From NCBI GenBank assembly GCA_947493215.1, contig CANLQE010000001.1, positions 868,001-932,000 of the forward strand: 64,000 nucleotides of DNA, given 5' to 3'. Below, piece after piece: positions 1 through 9,124 of this stretch; positions within the stretch are counted from its first letter, which is position 1; every line of letters starts with the position of its first letter. The notes beneath the pieces were generated by a model. It was not told where the DNA came from and did not search any database. It was given only the letters and a program-made list of their open reading frames with translations. The position numbers and the translations under genes were made by a program. Source of the stretch: an uncultured Sphingomonadaceae bacterium. GTDB taxonomy: Bacteria; Pseudomonadota; Alphaproteobacteria; Sphingomonadales; Sphingomonadaceae.

Positions 1-1048
1 TCTCTTTTTCTTCGAGCGCCTTGTAAATTTGCTCTGCAATCCGGCCGCTCGCAGCAATGCCAGGGCCTGCTTTACCGCTTACGATTTCCCCGGCCACGGT
101 GATCACACCAATAGCGTCACCGTTCGTACTGGCGGGATTGGCGGCGACGAAATCATCATAACCGATGCTTTTGAAACTGTCCGGTGACGGGGTCGTATCC
201 TCGCCTACCTTTCTTGCGACAAAGCGGCCAAAGGCAACCCGATCGCCAATTTTATCAACCAGCTTTTGCTCGGTCGCGATCTTGGCATAATCGCCGCCTG
301 CAGTTTGGATGAAACTAGCCGGATCATCGGCATAAGGTTTAACAATCGCCTGTGGCCGCGCCTTTTTGACTTCGGTCAGCCAGCTGTCCCAGAGCACAGA
401 ATAGAGCGCTGCTGATGCTTCTTTGGATTCGGGCGATTGATCTGCGCGCATGTAGGGCTCGACGGCGCTTTTGTATGTTCCGACGCGATAAATATGCGCG
501 GTGATGCCAAGCTCGTCGATCAAGTTCTTGTAGTAAAGTCTGTTACCACCGGGCCCGGCAAAAACGATACCGCCCATCGGGTCCATCCAGATTTCATCGG
601 CATAGGCGGCCAGTTGATAGCTGTCGTCGCTATAGAAATTGGCAAATGCGTATATTGGCTTGTCGGTCTTTTTTACGCGGTCCAGCGCATCACCGACAGC
701 ATTGAGGCTGGTTTGACCGCCGCCCAGGAAGGTGCTGAGATCAAGGACGACGGCTTTTACCCGATCATCTTCGGCGGCAGCGTCAATGGCGCGGACCACG
801 TCGCGCAGCCGATATTCGCGCATGACATCTTCGCTCGCGGTAAAAAACGCGGTGATATCTTGCTGCGCCGGTTCTTCGACAATCGCGCCGTTAAAGTTCA
901 GAAACAGCGCGCCGTCGCTTATTGCCGCAACATTGGGACGAGCGGATAAAGCGGCATAAAGGGCGGCAAAAAATAGCAACATGGCGATCAGCACAAGGCC
1001 GTCTTTAATCGCTACCAGAAATTTCCAAGCTCCGCGGGCAAATTGCAT
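1..1048 (-). CDS. sppA: Signal peptide peptidase SppA (67K long type), 3' end outside the window
   Basis: N-terminal ~349 residues of a membrane-anchored S49 serine protease that degrades cleaved signal peptides. I translated it by hand because the frame is open at the left edge and absent from the track. Residues ~8-30 form a membrane anchor. The segment RVGTYKSAVEP carries the lysine of the Ser/Lys dyad, which lies in the N-terminal repeat of long SppA proteins. The MDPMGG region before it is also typical. The Ser-bearing C-terminal repeat is not in the window. Start: ATG at 1048 has GGAG ten bases upstream, while ATG at 1057 would sit almost on that GGAG. The gene follows the bufferin operon terminator on the same strand and is probably transcribed separately. 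Confidence 0.9.
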   Translation of the reverse strand, partial: MQFARGAWKFLVAIKDGLVLIAMLLFFAALYAALSARPNVAAISDGALFLNFNGAIVEEPAQQDITAFFTASEDVMREYRLRDVVRAIDAAAEDDRVKAVVLDLSTFLGGGQTSLNAVGDALDRVKKTDKPIYAFANFYSDDSYQLAAYADEIWMDPMGGIVFAGPGGNRLYYKNLIDELGITAHIYRVGTYKSAVEPYMRADQSPESKEASAALYSVLWDSWLTEVKKARPQAIVKPYADDPASFIQTAGGDYAKIATEQKLVDKIGDRVAFGRFVARKVGEDTTPSPDSFKSIGYDDFVAANPASTNGDAIGVITVAGEIVSGKAGPGIAASGRIAEQIYKALEEKE

Positions 1049-1062
1049 TGTCGTCATTCTCC

Positions 1063-1098
1063 AAAAAAGGCGGCGTATCATCGCTGACCGCCGCCTTT
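1063..1098 (-). terminator. Rho-independent terminator of the bufferin operon
   Basis: On the minus strand AAAGGCGGCG and its complement CGCCGCCTTT form a perfect 10-bp stem with a 13-nt loop, followed by TTTTTT. It lies 24 bases past the nrsF stop codon and ends just before sppA, so it should close the buf-sigF-nrsF transcript. Confidence 0.85.
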
Positions 1099-1121
1099 AA
1101 TATGGTTATGATGGCCGGAAA

Positions 1122-1763
1122 TTACCAGCGGATAAGATGTGGTACGACAATCCGGCCGACAACGGCGCTGACCAATACCGGCAGAGTGAACCACAATCCG
1201 ATATAGTAAATGTCGTTAAACGGGCAGAAGATGTTGTAAGCGGCCGCACCCAAAGCACCGGATGCGATGCCGACGAGCCAGCCCGCGCGTTCCGGAGAGG
1301 TCGGCGCGCCTTGCCGCAGCCATGTGGTCAGGCCGCTGCCAATGACGAGCGCTGACATCATGCTAACGGTTAGGCAGCGCAGGCCTTCGGAGGGGCGCAA
1401 AGCTTCTACCGGGGGCATATTGATGGCACTCATGATCGCAGCTGTTAGCGGGAACAGGGATGCTGTGACCAGCGCCCAAATCCATCCGCGGTTGAGATTG
1501 CCAACACCGGGCCGAGCCATATTGGCGGCAGCCAAAGCCGTTGCAACGCCGAGCATCAACAACACGCCGCTGCGCAAAAAGAACATCTGATGTGCCATGC
1601 CCATCGCCAGATCCCCACGCACGCCCAGAAAGAAGGCCACGCTGGAAGAGACGGCGAGCATCAGGATCGCCGTGACCGCCATACCGCCAGAAGGCTTCAG
1701 GGTTTGGACCGGGGCGAGATCTTCGACCAGATCATCAATCAGGCTGTTTGCAACATTACTCAT
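1122..1763 (-). CDS. nrsF: NrsF-type anti-sigma factor (DUF1109 membrane protein)
   Basis: Integral membrane protein of ~213 residues with a short cytoplasmic N-terminus (NSLIDDLVEDLAPVQ) and about six hydrophobic segments. This is the DUF1109 layout of Caulobacter NrsF, which holds its cognate ECF sigma factor SigF inactive at the inner membrane. It directly follows the sigma gene: the sigma stop TAG and the ATG at 1763 are one base apart, and an upstream in-frame ATG at 1778 would overlap the sigma gene. Family and context support the role. NrsF is known to need two conserved cysteines; a Cys is visible in each of ...GLRCLTV... and ...NIFCPFN.... Confidence 0.85.
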   Translation of the reverse strand: MSNVANSLIDDLVEDLAPVQTLKPSGGMAVTAILMLAVSSSVAFFLGVRGDLAMGMAHQMFFLRSGVLLMLGVATALAAANMARPGVGNLNRGWIWALVTASLFPLTAAIMSAINMPPVEALRPSEGLRCLTVSMMSALVIGSGLTTWLRQGAPTSPERAGWLVGIASGALGAAAYNIFCPFNDIYYIGLWFTLPVLVSAVVGRIVVPHLIRW

Positions 1764-1764
1764 T

Positions 1765-2289
1765 CTATTCACTCTCAATAAGGGCGCTCATTTTTTTGAG
1801 CCCCCGATGGATATTAACTTTCACCAGTGATTCCGACTGGCCGGTTTTTGCCGCGGCTTCGGCAATGCTTAGCCCTTCTATTTTTACCATGGCGATAACA
1901 CCGGCCTGCTTTTCCGGGATCATCCCCAGCAGGCGTTCCAAACTCACCTTGGCGGTCACGTCCTCGTCTTGCGGATCAGCGACTAGTTCTTCGTTCAACT
2001 CGCCATGTTCGTGGCGATAGATTTTGCGCAGACCATCAATCCAGCGATAGCGACCGATGGCTGCCAGCCAAGGCAGAAACGCCTTGGTCGGATCATAGCT
2101 GGCACGTTTGCGGTGCAGCGAGATCAGCGTTTCCTGCACCAGATCATCGACTTCGGCCGGATTGATCTTGCGCGCATAATAACGCCGCAGCCATTTTTCG
2201 CACTCGGTCAACAAGCTGGTATAGCATTGCTTGTCACCGCCTTGCGCCTTGACCATTAAATGGCGCAATGTTTCCTCGTTGGCGATCAT
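1765..2289 (-). CDS. sigF: ECF RNA polymerase sigma factor, SigF type
   Basis: A 174-residue group 4 sigma factor with only regions sigma2 and sigma4. Region 2 contains VDDLVQETLISLHRKRASYDP and WLAAIGRYRWIDGLR. Region 4 contains EKQAGVIAMVKIEGLSIAEAAAKTGQSESLVKVNIHRGLKKM, a normal helix-turn-helix. It is encoded at the distal end of the bufferin operon and followed at once by nrsF, the same pairing as Caulobacter sigF-nrsF. It probably autoregulates the operon through the GTAACC-N16-CGAA promoter in front of bufA. Confidence 0.9.
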   Translation of the reverse strand: MIANEETLRHLMVKAQGGDKQCYTSLLTECEKWLRRYYARKINPAEVDDLVQETLISLHRKRASYDPTKAFLPWLAAIGRYRWIDGLRKIYRHEHGELNEELVADPQDEDVTAKVSLERLLGMIPEKQAGVIAMVKIEGLSIAEAAAKTGQSESLVKVNIHRGLKKMSALIESE

Positions 2290-2312
2290 CGCTATTCTCT
2301 CCGTTTACCAGC

Positions 2313-2753
2313 TTAGCCCAGTTTCCCGCCGATCAATTTGTCGAGGGAGAACAGACCGCCGCCACGGGTAATCAGGACCGCTGCTAGCGCTACCCAGATA
2401 ATATGTACTGACCACCATGCTTCGGGGTAGACGAAAAACTGAATGACCAGGGTCATAACCAGCAGTCCAGCTGCGCCAAACCGGGTTGCGAGGCCCAATA
2501 CCAGCAGGATCGGGAAAAAATGTTCGGCATAGGTTGCGATCAATCCGGTAATTTCGGGAAAGGGCATGCCATATTCGTCGCGGAACAGATCGACCGTGAT
2601 GTCTTTCATGGTCAGGAAGCTGCCATCTTCGACCTTTGTGCGCGCTGAGCGCCAGAAAATCCCAGCGAGTGCTACGCGGGCGAAAAGTAGGGCTATAGCT
2701 TCAGGAAAAGCGCCGCTTACCATGTTAATTGCTTTTTTAATCAGACTCATCAT
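2313..2753 (-). CDS. bufD: DoxX family membrane protein, BufD of the bufferin operon
   Basis: A 146-residue DoxX/DUF417-like protein with four predicted membrane helices (around residues 16-34, 64-86, 90-108 and 115-134) and a short extracytoplasmic loop after the first helix. DoxX proteins regularly accompany DUF692/DUF2063 pairs. In Caulobacter the fourth gene of the bufferin operon is of this type; its molecular role is not settled. It begins 6 bases after bufC and 23 bases before sigF, so it belongs to the operon. Start ATG 2753 or 2750; no strong ribosome binding site separates them. Confidence 0.85.
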   Translation of the reverse strand: MMSLIKKAINMVSGAFPEAIALLFARVALAGIFWRSARTKVEDGSFLTMKDITVDLFRDEYGMPFPEITGLIATYAEHFFPILLVLGLATRFGAAGLLVMTLVIQFFVYPEAWWSVHIIWVALAAVLITRGGGLFSLDKLIGGKLG

Positions 2754-2759
2754 TTTCGG

Positions 2760-3488
2760 TCACCCCGTTATTTTTATCATTACGCCGCTTTGGATCAGCT
2801 TGATTAAGCGCTCCATTGCAGTGTCTTCACCACCCAGTTCGATGGCAGCTGCCAAAAGGTTACCCATTGTTGAAACATTTGCAATTTTTTCCGCAATATC
2901 ATGCTCTACTTGTGTGAGCGGGTGGAACAACACCGCGGCTTCTGGGCGCGCAACCATCAACGCATCCGGCGTTTCATCACCTAATTCGGACAACTCAGGC
3001 GAAAGCACGCCTGTCAGGTTGATTAGCCGCATTGCCGGATGGGCAGTGATAGCGAGGCCCAGCAAACCTTCTTCATCCAGTGTCGCAATATCGTTAAGGG
3101 CAAGCGGCGTGGCCTCTGCGCTATGATAGCTTTTAATCCACGCCCATTCGATGCGAGCCAGATCGACTTCGGTCTCCCCGCTGCCGCGTTTGGTCAGAAA
3201 ATCGGCGAAGTCCGCTGCGATACTATTCATGTCGCACATCAGGATATGGTCTTGCTCGATATAGTCGCGGGAAATGGCATGAAAGGCTTCATGCCCCATA
3301 TGTTCGCGCAATTTGGGATAGGCGTTTTCCAGCGCCACGAGCCGCGCATGGGATACGGTGTTGGCATGGGCTTTGAGGCCCAAAAGCGCGCGATCGGCGT
3401 CTTCCGCAAAAAGCTCATCGGGAAAATGGGCTGGGCCTTTTTGCAGGCAGGCGATAAAGCGCGATTGGCCGTCAGCTAGCGAGGGCAT
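2760..3488 (-). CDS. bufC: DUF2063 partner protein BufC of the MNIO bufferin enzyme
   Basis: A 242-residue protein beginning with the DUF2063 DNA-binding-like/leader-binding fold (QSRFIACLQKG, FPDELFAEDADRALLGL, YPKLREHMG, FHAISRDYIEQDH) and ending with a less conserved domain that includes VLFHPLTQVEHDIAEKIAN. In HvfC/TglI/BufC systems this protein binds the precursor and presents it to the DUF692 enzyme. The start at ATG 3488 is preferred because GAGGATCAAC precedes it; the longer frame would start at 3500. It overlaps the 3' end of bufB by 17 bases, indicating translational coupling. Confidence 0.9.
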   Translation of the reverse strand: MPSLADGQSRFIACLQKGPAHFPDELFAEDADRALLGLKAHANTVSHARLVALENAYPKLREHMGHEAFHAISRDYIEQDHILMCDMNSIAADFADFLTKRGSGETEVDLARIEWAWIKSYHSAEATPLALNDIATLDEEGLLGLAITAHPAMRLINLTGVLSPELSELGDETPDALMVARPEAAVLFHPLTQVEHDIAEKIANVSTMGNLLAAAIELGGEDTAMERLIKLIQSGVMIKITG

Positions 3489-4356
3489 GTTGATCCTCAT
3501 TTAAAACATGGCTGCCGAGCACCGTTTCAACTTTGGCGACCTCGGCCATAAGCACATCATATGCGGGAATATCGGTGTCCCATTCGATCAACGTGGGTTT
3601 GGGTCCAGCGCGTTTGATAAAGCGCTCATAAAGCCGCCAGGTCACATCACTGACAATCGAGCCATGGTCGTCGATTAGCAACGCGCCGCTCTCATGGTTT
3701 TCCCGGGCATGGCCGGCCAGATGCATTTCGCCGACAATATCCGGGTCAATTGCTTCGATATAGGCTTCCATATCCAGTCCGACATTGGTGGCGGTAACCT
3801 CGACATTGTTGATATCAAACAACAGCCCGCAGCCGGATTGTTTGCAGAGCGCGGAAATGAAATCGGTCTCGCTCATTTCATCGTCACGGAAGCTGAGATA
3901 GCGCGATGGGTTTTCGATCAGCATGGGGCGTTTCAGCCGGTCCTGCACTTTGCCAATTTGCGTCGAGAAATGATCCAGCGCTTCCCCGGTATAAGGGATG
4001 GGGAGTAGATCGGGATAGCGATCATGGGCATTGCCGCTCCAGCTTAAATGGTCAGAAACCATAGCTGGCTGGTAGCGTTCACAGAGATCTGCGATTTTCT
4101 CGAGATCATATTGATTCAAGCCTTCGGCCGAACCAAGCGACAATCCGACGCTGTGAAAGCTCAGGGGATAGTCTCCGGCGATGGCGGTCAACCAACGATG
4201 TAGTGGACCGCCATCACCGAAGTAATTCTGTGGATGCACCTCTACCCATCCGGGATTCTTTGATCCGTCTTCTTCAGACAATACATCATTATAATGTACT
4301 GACTTCAGACCTATGCCACCTGATGGAGGGAGGGAGTGAGACATAGGCGTGTTCAT
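3472..4356 (-). CDS. bufB: MNIO (DUF692) multinuclear non-heme iron oxidase BufB
   Basis: About 294 residues with the TIM-barrel DUF692 pattern in order: GIGLKSVHYNDVL, VEVHPQNYF, LSFHSVGLSLGS, SDHLSWSG, LLPIPYT, IENPSRYLSF, GCGLLFDINNVEV, GEMHLAGH, IDDHGS and LIEWD. The His, Glu, Asp and Asn residues of these motifs are the usual metal ligands. MNIO enzymes oxidise cysteines of small secreted precursors; in bufferins they make thiooxazoles. One variation: the usual ENY motif is QNY here. Start ATG 4356 is chosen from the family N-terminus; a GTG at 4401 gives 15 more residues. It lies 102 bases after bufA, across an inverted repeat. Confidence 0.9.
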   Translation of the reverse strand: MNTPMSHSLPPSGGIGLKSVHYNDVLSEEDGSKNPGWVEVHPQNYFGDGGPLHRWLTAIAGDYPLSFHSVGLSLGSAEGLNQYDLEKIADLCERYQPAMVSDHLSWSGNAHDRYPDLLPIPYTGEALDHFSTQIGKVQDRLKRPMLIENPSRYLSFRDDEMSETDFISALCKQSGCGLLFDINNVEVTATNVGLDMEAYIEAIDPDIVGEMHLAGHARENHESGALLIDDHGSIVSDVTWRLYERFIKRAGPKPTLIEWDTDIPAYDVLMAEVAKVETVLGSHVLNEDQHALAS

Positions 4357-4416
4357 GACGGACAGACCAAAATTTGAGGTTTGAGTATTAGTAACATCCA
4401 CAAAACTTAGCGTAAA

Positions 4417-4448
4417 ATCACGTTTTGCGCCAGAGGCTTGAACGTGAT
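4417..4448 (-). terminator. Inverted repeat between bufA and bufB, possible attenuator
   Basis: ATCACGTT and AACGTGAT form a perfect 8-bp stem around a 16-nt loop, and on the minus strand the second arm continues into TTTTA. This fits a leaky terminator or RNA-stabilising hairpin that would leave more bufA message than downstream message. That function is inferred. Confidence 0.5.
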
Positions 4449-4458
4449 GAAAGGTCGT

Positions 4459-4755
4459 TTAGCCCTTGCGCGGAACTGGCTTTGTATTGCCTTTTTTCGC
4501 GGTCAGTGAACCACCGGCTTTAACGCAAGCGCCTTTGGCCGTGTATTTCCAGGCATTGCCCTGATAATCTGCGGTAGATGTACCGGCACAGCTTGTACCT
4601 GGGCCTGCGGCGCAATCATTCTTGCCTTTCAGCGCGATGCCGAAACATTTTTCCTTGGCACCAGCGGCAACGGCCGTGGTTGGTGAAATTGCGATGGTTG
4701 CAGCGGCAGCGAGCGCAGCGGCAGCGGCGGTTGCTTTGATGATGGAGTTAGACAT
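4459..4755 (-). CDS. bufA: Bufferin precursor peptide (DUF2282), BufA
   Basis: A 98-residue secreted precursor. Residues 1-31 form an Ala-rich signal peptide (cleavage probably near AVAA-GAKEK). The mature part carries four cysteines (C37, C48, C56, C77) in the DUF2282 frame [14 protein letters not shown]...GTSC...[10 protein letters not shown], matching Caulobacter Buf1, and ends in a basic tail. Bufferins are copper-binding RiPP-like peptides whose core cysteines are converted to thiooxazoles by BufB with BufC. Start ATG 4755 has AGAGGAAA 5 bases upstream; the 217-residue frame in the track extends into the promoter and is rejected. First gene of the operon, behind a SigF-type promoter. Confidence 0.92.
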   Translation of the reverse strand: MSNSIIKATAAAAALAAAATIAISPTTAVAAGAKEKCFGIALKGKNDCAAGPGTSCAGTSTADYQGNAWKYTAKGACVKAGGSLTAKKGNTKPVPRKG

Positions 4756-4818
4756 TTGGATTTCCTCTCTTGGGAGTTGGGAATGACAATGAACATGTTT
4801 GGCACGTTCAAGATGAGT

Positions 4819-4844
4819 TTCGCTGCGGCTGGCCGGTTGGTTAC
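4819..4844 (-). promoter_or_regulatory. SigF-type ECF promoter of the bufferin operon
   Basis: On the minus strand GTAACC (4844-4839) is followed after exactly 16 bases by CGAA (4822-4819). This is the -35/-10 arrangement reported for Caulobacter SigF targets. It sits about 64 bases upstream of the bufA ATG, and the sigF gene is in the same operon. Confidence 0.8.
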
Positions 4845-4949
4845 AATTCTTTTTCGAATATGATAAAAAAGTGGCGCGCCACTTTTCAGAAATGGCGTTT
4901 TTCTGGTCGATACAGCGCGAAAAAAAATCCCAAAAATTTTCTGCAAAGC

Positions 4950-4977
4950 CTTGACGCTGAGCGCAGATCGCCCATAT
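4950..4977 (+). promoter_or_regulatory. Heat-shock (RpoH-type) promoter of groESL
   Basis: CTTGAC, a 16-base spacer and CCATAT match the sigma-32 consensus. The transcription start would fall just downstream, next to or within the CIRCE element, so HrcA repression and RpoH activation could act on the same promoter. Confidence 0.7.
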
Positions 4978-4985
4978 GGGCTGCG

Positions 4986-5012
4986 TTAGCACTCGACTCG
5001 TAGGAGTGCTAA
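4986..5012 (+). promoter_or_regulatory. CIRCE element, HrcA operator
   Basis: TTAGCACTC, 9 bases, GAGTGCTAA is a perfect match to the CIRCE consensus. It lies 84 bases upstream of the groES ATG. Confidence 0.97.
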
Positions 5013-5096
5013 TCCTCCATTGAATATATTCTTGATGGCTGAAGCTAAAGGAGCGCAGCCCGCAGGAAAGATAATTTGGACAAGAAAGGGAAACAT

Positions 5097-5387
5097 ATGA
5101 AATTTCGTCCACTACATGATCGTGTACTGGTTCGCCGCATAGAGGCGGATGCGAAAACCGCTGGCGGCATTATCATTCCAGATAGCGCGCAGGAAAAGCC
5201 ATCCGAAGGTAAAGTTGTTGCTGTTGGCGGCGGCTTGAAAGACGACAATGGCAAAACCACTGCTCTCGACGTCAAAAAAGGCGACAGCATCCTGTTCGGC
5301 AAATGGTCCGGCACGGAAGTCACCGTTGAAGGCGAAGACCTGATCATCATGAAAGAAAGCGATATTCTCGGCATTATCGAGAAGTAA
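5097..5387 (+). CDS. groES: Co-chaperonin GroES
   Basis: A 96-residue Hsp10 that caps the GroEL chamber. [13 protein letters not shown], the mobile loop [23 protein letters not shown] and [15 protein letters not shown] are canonical. The track begins at a TTG with seven extra residues. ATG 5097 is preferred: it is preceded by AAGAAAGGG and gives the normal length. It is 50 bases upstream of groEL under the same CIRCE/RpoH control. Confidence 0.97.
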   Translation: MKFRPLHDRVLVRRIEADAKTAGGIIIPDSAQEKPSEGKVVAVGGGLKDDNGKTTALDVKKGDSILFGKWSGTEVTVEGEDLIIMKESDILGIIEK

Positions 5388-5422
5388 TTCCGCTTTTTCA
5401 TATACTCATTTAATTCTCATAA

Positions 5423-7096
<1,674 letters not shown>

Positions 7097-7131
7097 ACCC
7101 AAACGCTCAGCTTACGCTGAATCAAATAAGA

Positions 7132-7165
7132 GGGGCTGGAAGGAAACTTCCGGCCCCTTTTCTGA
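7132..7165 (+). terminator. Rho-independent terminator after groEL
   Basis: GGGGCTGGAAG, loop GAAA, CTTCCGGCCCC (one G-T pair) followed by TTTTCT, 35 bases past the groEL stop codon. Confidence 0.9.
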
Positions 7166-7261
7166 TTTAGGGAATCTATCAACTTATCCCTGATGTTTTC
7201 AAACATCGCGGACTGTGCCATGCAGTTGCCAATGTAACTTCTTGCACAGGGATCAGACCGC

Positions 7262-9118
7262 ATGACCAAGTTTCTCAAACTCCTATTGGCTTCCACCACA
7301 ATGGCAGGGCTGGCGGTTGCCGCTTCCCCGGTTCATGCGCAAAATGCTGCACCGGCAGTCGCGGATGCGATGGAAACAGAGACGGATCGCCTCAATATCT
7401 GGTTCGATAACAAATTTGAAGAACAGCTGGCTTTCAGTCCGATCCGCCAGACTCTGTTGGGCCGCAGAACTGCTTATGATCAGATTGACGATTATTCGAT
7501 TGAAGCCGCGGACCGCCAGCTGGCTTGGATGCGCGTAGCGACAGCCGAGATGAAGCGTGACTTTGATTATGACAAGCTAACGCCGGAAGCGAAAATATCC
7601 TGGGACATGTGGTTGTTCCGGCTGGAGCAGGCGGAAGCGGGTGTGCCGTTTCGGCAAAATGGCTATGTGCTGCATCAATTTAACGGTCAGCAATCCTTTT
7701 TCCCGACCTTTCTGATCAACCAGCACCGTGTGGCTAGCGAGTCCGATATGGTCGCCTTTATCGAACGACTCAAAGGCAGTGCGCGAGCGCTGGACCAGCT
7801 ACTCACGCGCGCGCAAAGCAATGCCGAGGCTGGAACACGGCCGCCACGCTTTGCCTATGAAGGGGTGATCGAGCAGTCTGGGAAAATCACAACCGGCGCG
7901 CCTTTTGATACTGGTGAACCGTCGGCCTTGTGGGAGGCGACCGCGAATAAATTGGCGTCTTTGGTAAAAGCGGGCACGATTACGCAAAGCCGCTCGGATG
8001 AATTGAAAGAGCAGGCGCGGTTGGCGCTTACCGGATCGTTGAAGCCAGCCTATGAGCGGATCATCACCTGGTTCAAACAGGATCTGCCAAACACGAAGGA
8101 GGCACCCTTTGGCGTGTCGGAACTTCCCAATGGCGAAGCCTTTTATAATTACCGCCTCGCCAATCAGACCACCACGAACCTGACGGCGGAAGAAATTCAC
8201 ACTATCGGCCTTGCCGAAGTCGCCCGCATCCGCACCGAGATGGAAGCAATTAAGGACAAGGTGGATTTCAAGGGCGATTTGCAATCCTTCTTTACCTTCC
8301 TGCGCGAAGATGATCAGTTCTATTTTTCAGAGGATGACAAGGGCGCGCAGGATTATATCGATACTGCTGAAAAGCATTTGGCGGTCATCAAAAAACGGCT
8401 GCCAGAGTTTTTCGGAACTCTGCCGAAAGCCGATTTAGTGGTGAAGCGCGTCGAGCCTTTTCGCGAACAAGACGGCGCGGCACAGCATTATCGCTCTGGT
8501 ACACCAGATGGATCGCGCCCCGGCACCTATTATGCGCATTTGTCTGACATGCGCGCCATGCCCATCCATAGTCTGGAAGTAATTGCCTATCATGAAGGCA
8601 ATCCCGGCCATCATATGCAAAGCTCGATCGCGCAGGAACTGACAGGCATTCCAAAATTCCGCGCACAAGGTGGTTATATACCGGCCTTTGGCGAAGGATG
8701 GGCGCTCTATTCAGAACTTCTGTCGAAAGAAATGGGAGCCTATGAAGATCCCTATTCCGACTTTGGCCGGCTCACGACGGAAATATGGCGCGCGATCCGG
8801 CTGGTCGTTGATACCGGACTGCACACCAAGGGCTGGAGCGAAGAAAAGGCCGTGGCATATTTCCTCGCCAATTCACCGATCCCGGAAACAGCAGTGCGCA
8901 GCGAAGTGCGGCGCTATCTGGTGATGCCAGGCCAGGCAACCAGCTATAAAATCGGCATGCTGAAAATTCAGGAACTGCGCGCCAAGGCGGAAAAAGAATT
9001 GGGCAATGATTTTGACATAAGAGGTTTCCATGACACGGTGCTCGGCGGCGGATCAGTGCCTTTGAGCATATTGGAGACCATGGTTGATCAGTGGATAGCC
9101 ACAACCAGAAAGTCATAG
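7262..9118 (+). CDS. Secreted DUF885 family protein (metallopeptidase-like)
   Basis: A 618-residue protein with a clear signal peptide (FLKLLLASTTMAGLAVAASPVHA, cleavage after residue 26). The C-terminal half has the DUF885 hallmark VIAYHEGNPGHHMQ, an HExxH-like zinc site, followed by AFGEGWALYSE, which supplies a further Glu ligand. DUF885 proteins resemble M32-type carboxypeptidases and are often annotated as lipoproteins or dipeptidases; the substrate is unknown. The next gene, L-serine dehydratase, begins 6 bases after the stop, so peptide degradation feeding serine catabolism is possible but only inferred. Confidence 0.85.
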   Translation: MTKFLKLLLASTTMAGLAVAASPVHAQNAAPAVADAMETETDRLNIWFDNKFEEQLAFSPIRQTLLGRRTAYDQIDDYSIEAADRQLAWMRVATAEMKRDFDYDKLTPEAKISWDMWLFRLEQAEAGVPFRQNGYVLHQFNGQQSFFPTFLINQHRVASESDMVAFIERLKGSARALDQLLTRAQSNAEAGTRPPRFAYEGVIEQSGKITTGAPFDTGEPSALWEATANKLASLVKAGTITQSRSDELKEQARLALTGSLKPAYERIITWFKQDLPNTKEAPFGVSELPNGEAFYNYRLANQTTTNLTAEEIHTIGLAEVARIRTEMEAIKDKVDFKGDLQSFFTFLREDDQFYFSEDDKGAQDYIDTAEKHLAVIKKRLPEFFGTLPKADLVVKRVEPFREQDGAAQHYRSGTPDGSRPGTYYAHLSDMRAMPIHSLEVIAYHEGNPGHHMQSSIAQELTGIPKFRAQGGYIPAFGEGWALYSELLSKEMGAYEDPYSDFGRLTTEIWRAIRLVVDTGLHTKGWSEEKAVAYFLANSPIPETAVRSEVRRYLVMPGQATSYKIGMLKIQELRAKAEKELGNDFDIRGFHDTVLGGGSVPLSILETMVDQWIATTRKS

Positions 9119-9124
9119 CCGGCC

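Noticed and set aside
4459-5112. 217-residue minus ORF including bufA
   Set aside because: The N-terminal 119 residues run through the SigF promoter and the groES upstream region; the signal peptide and ribosome binding site place the true start at 4755.
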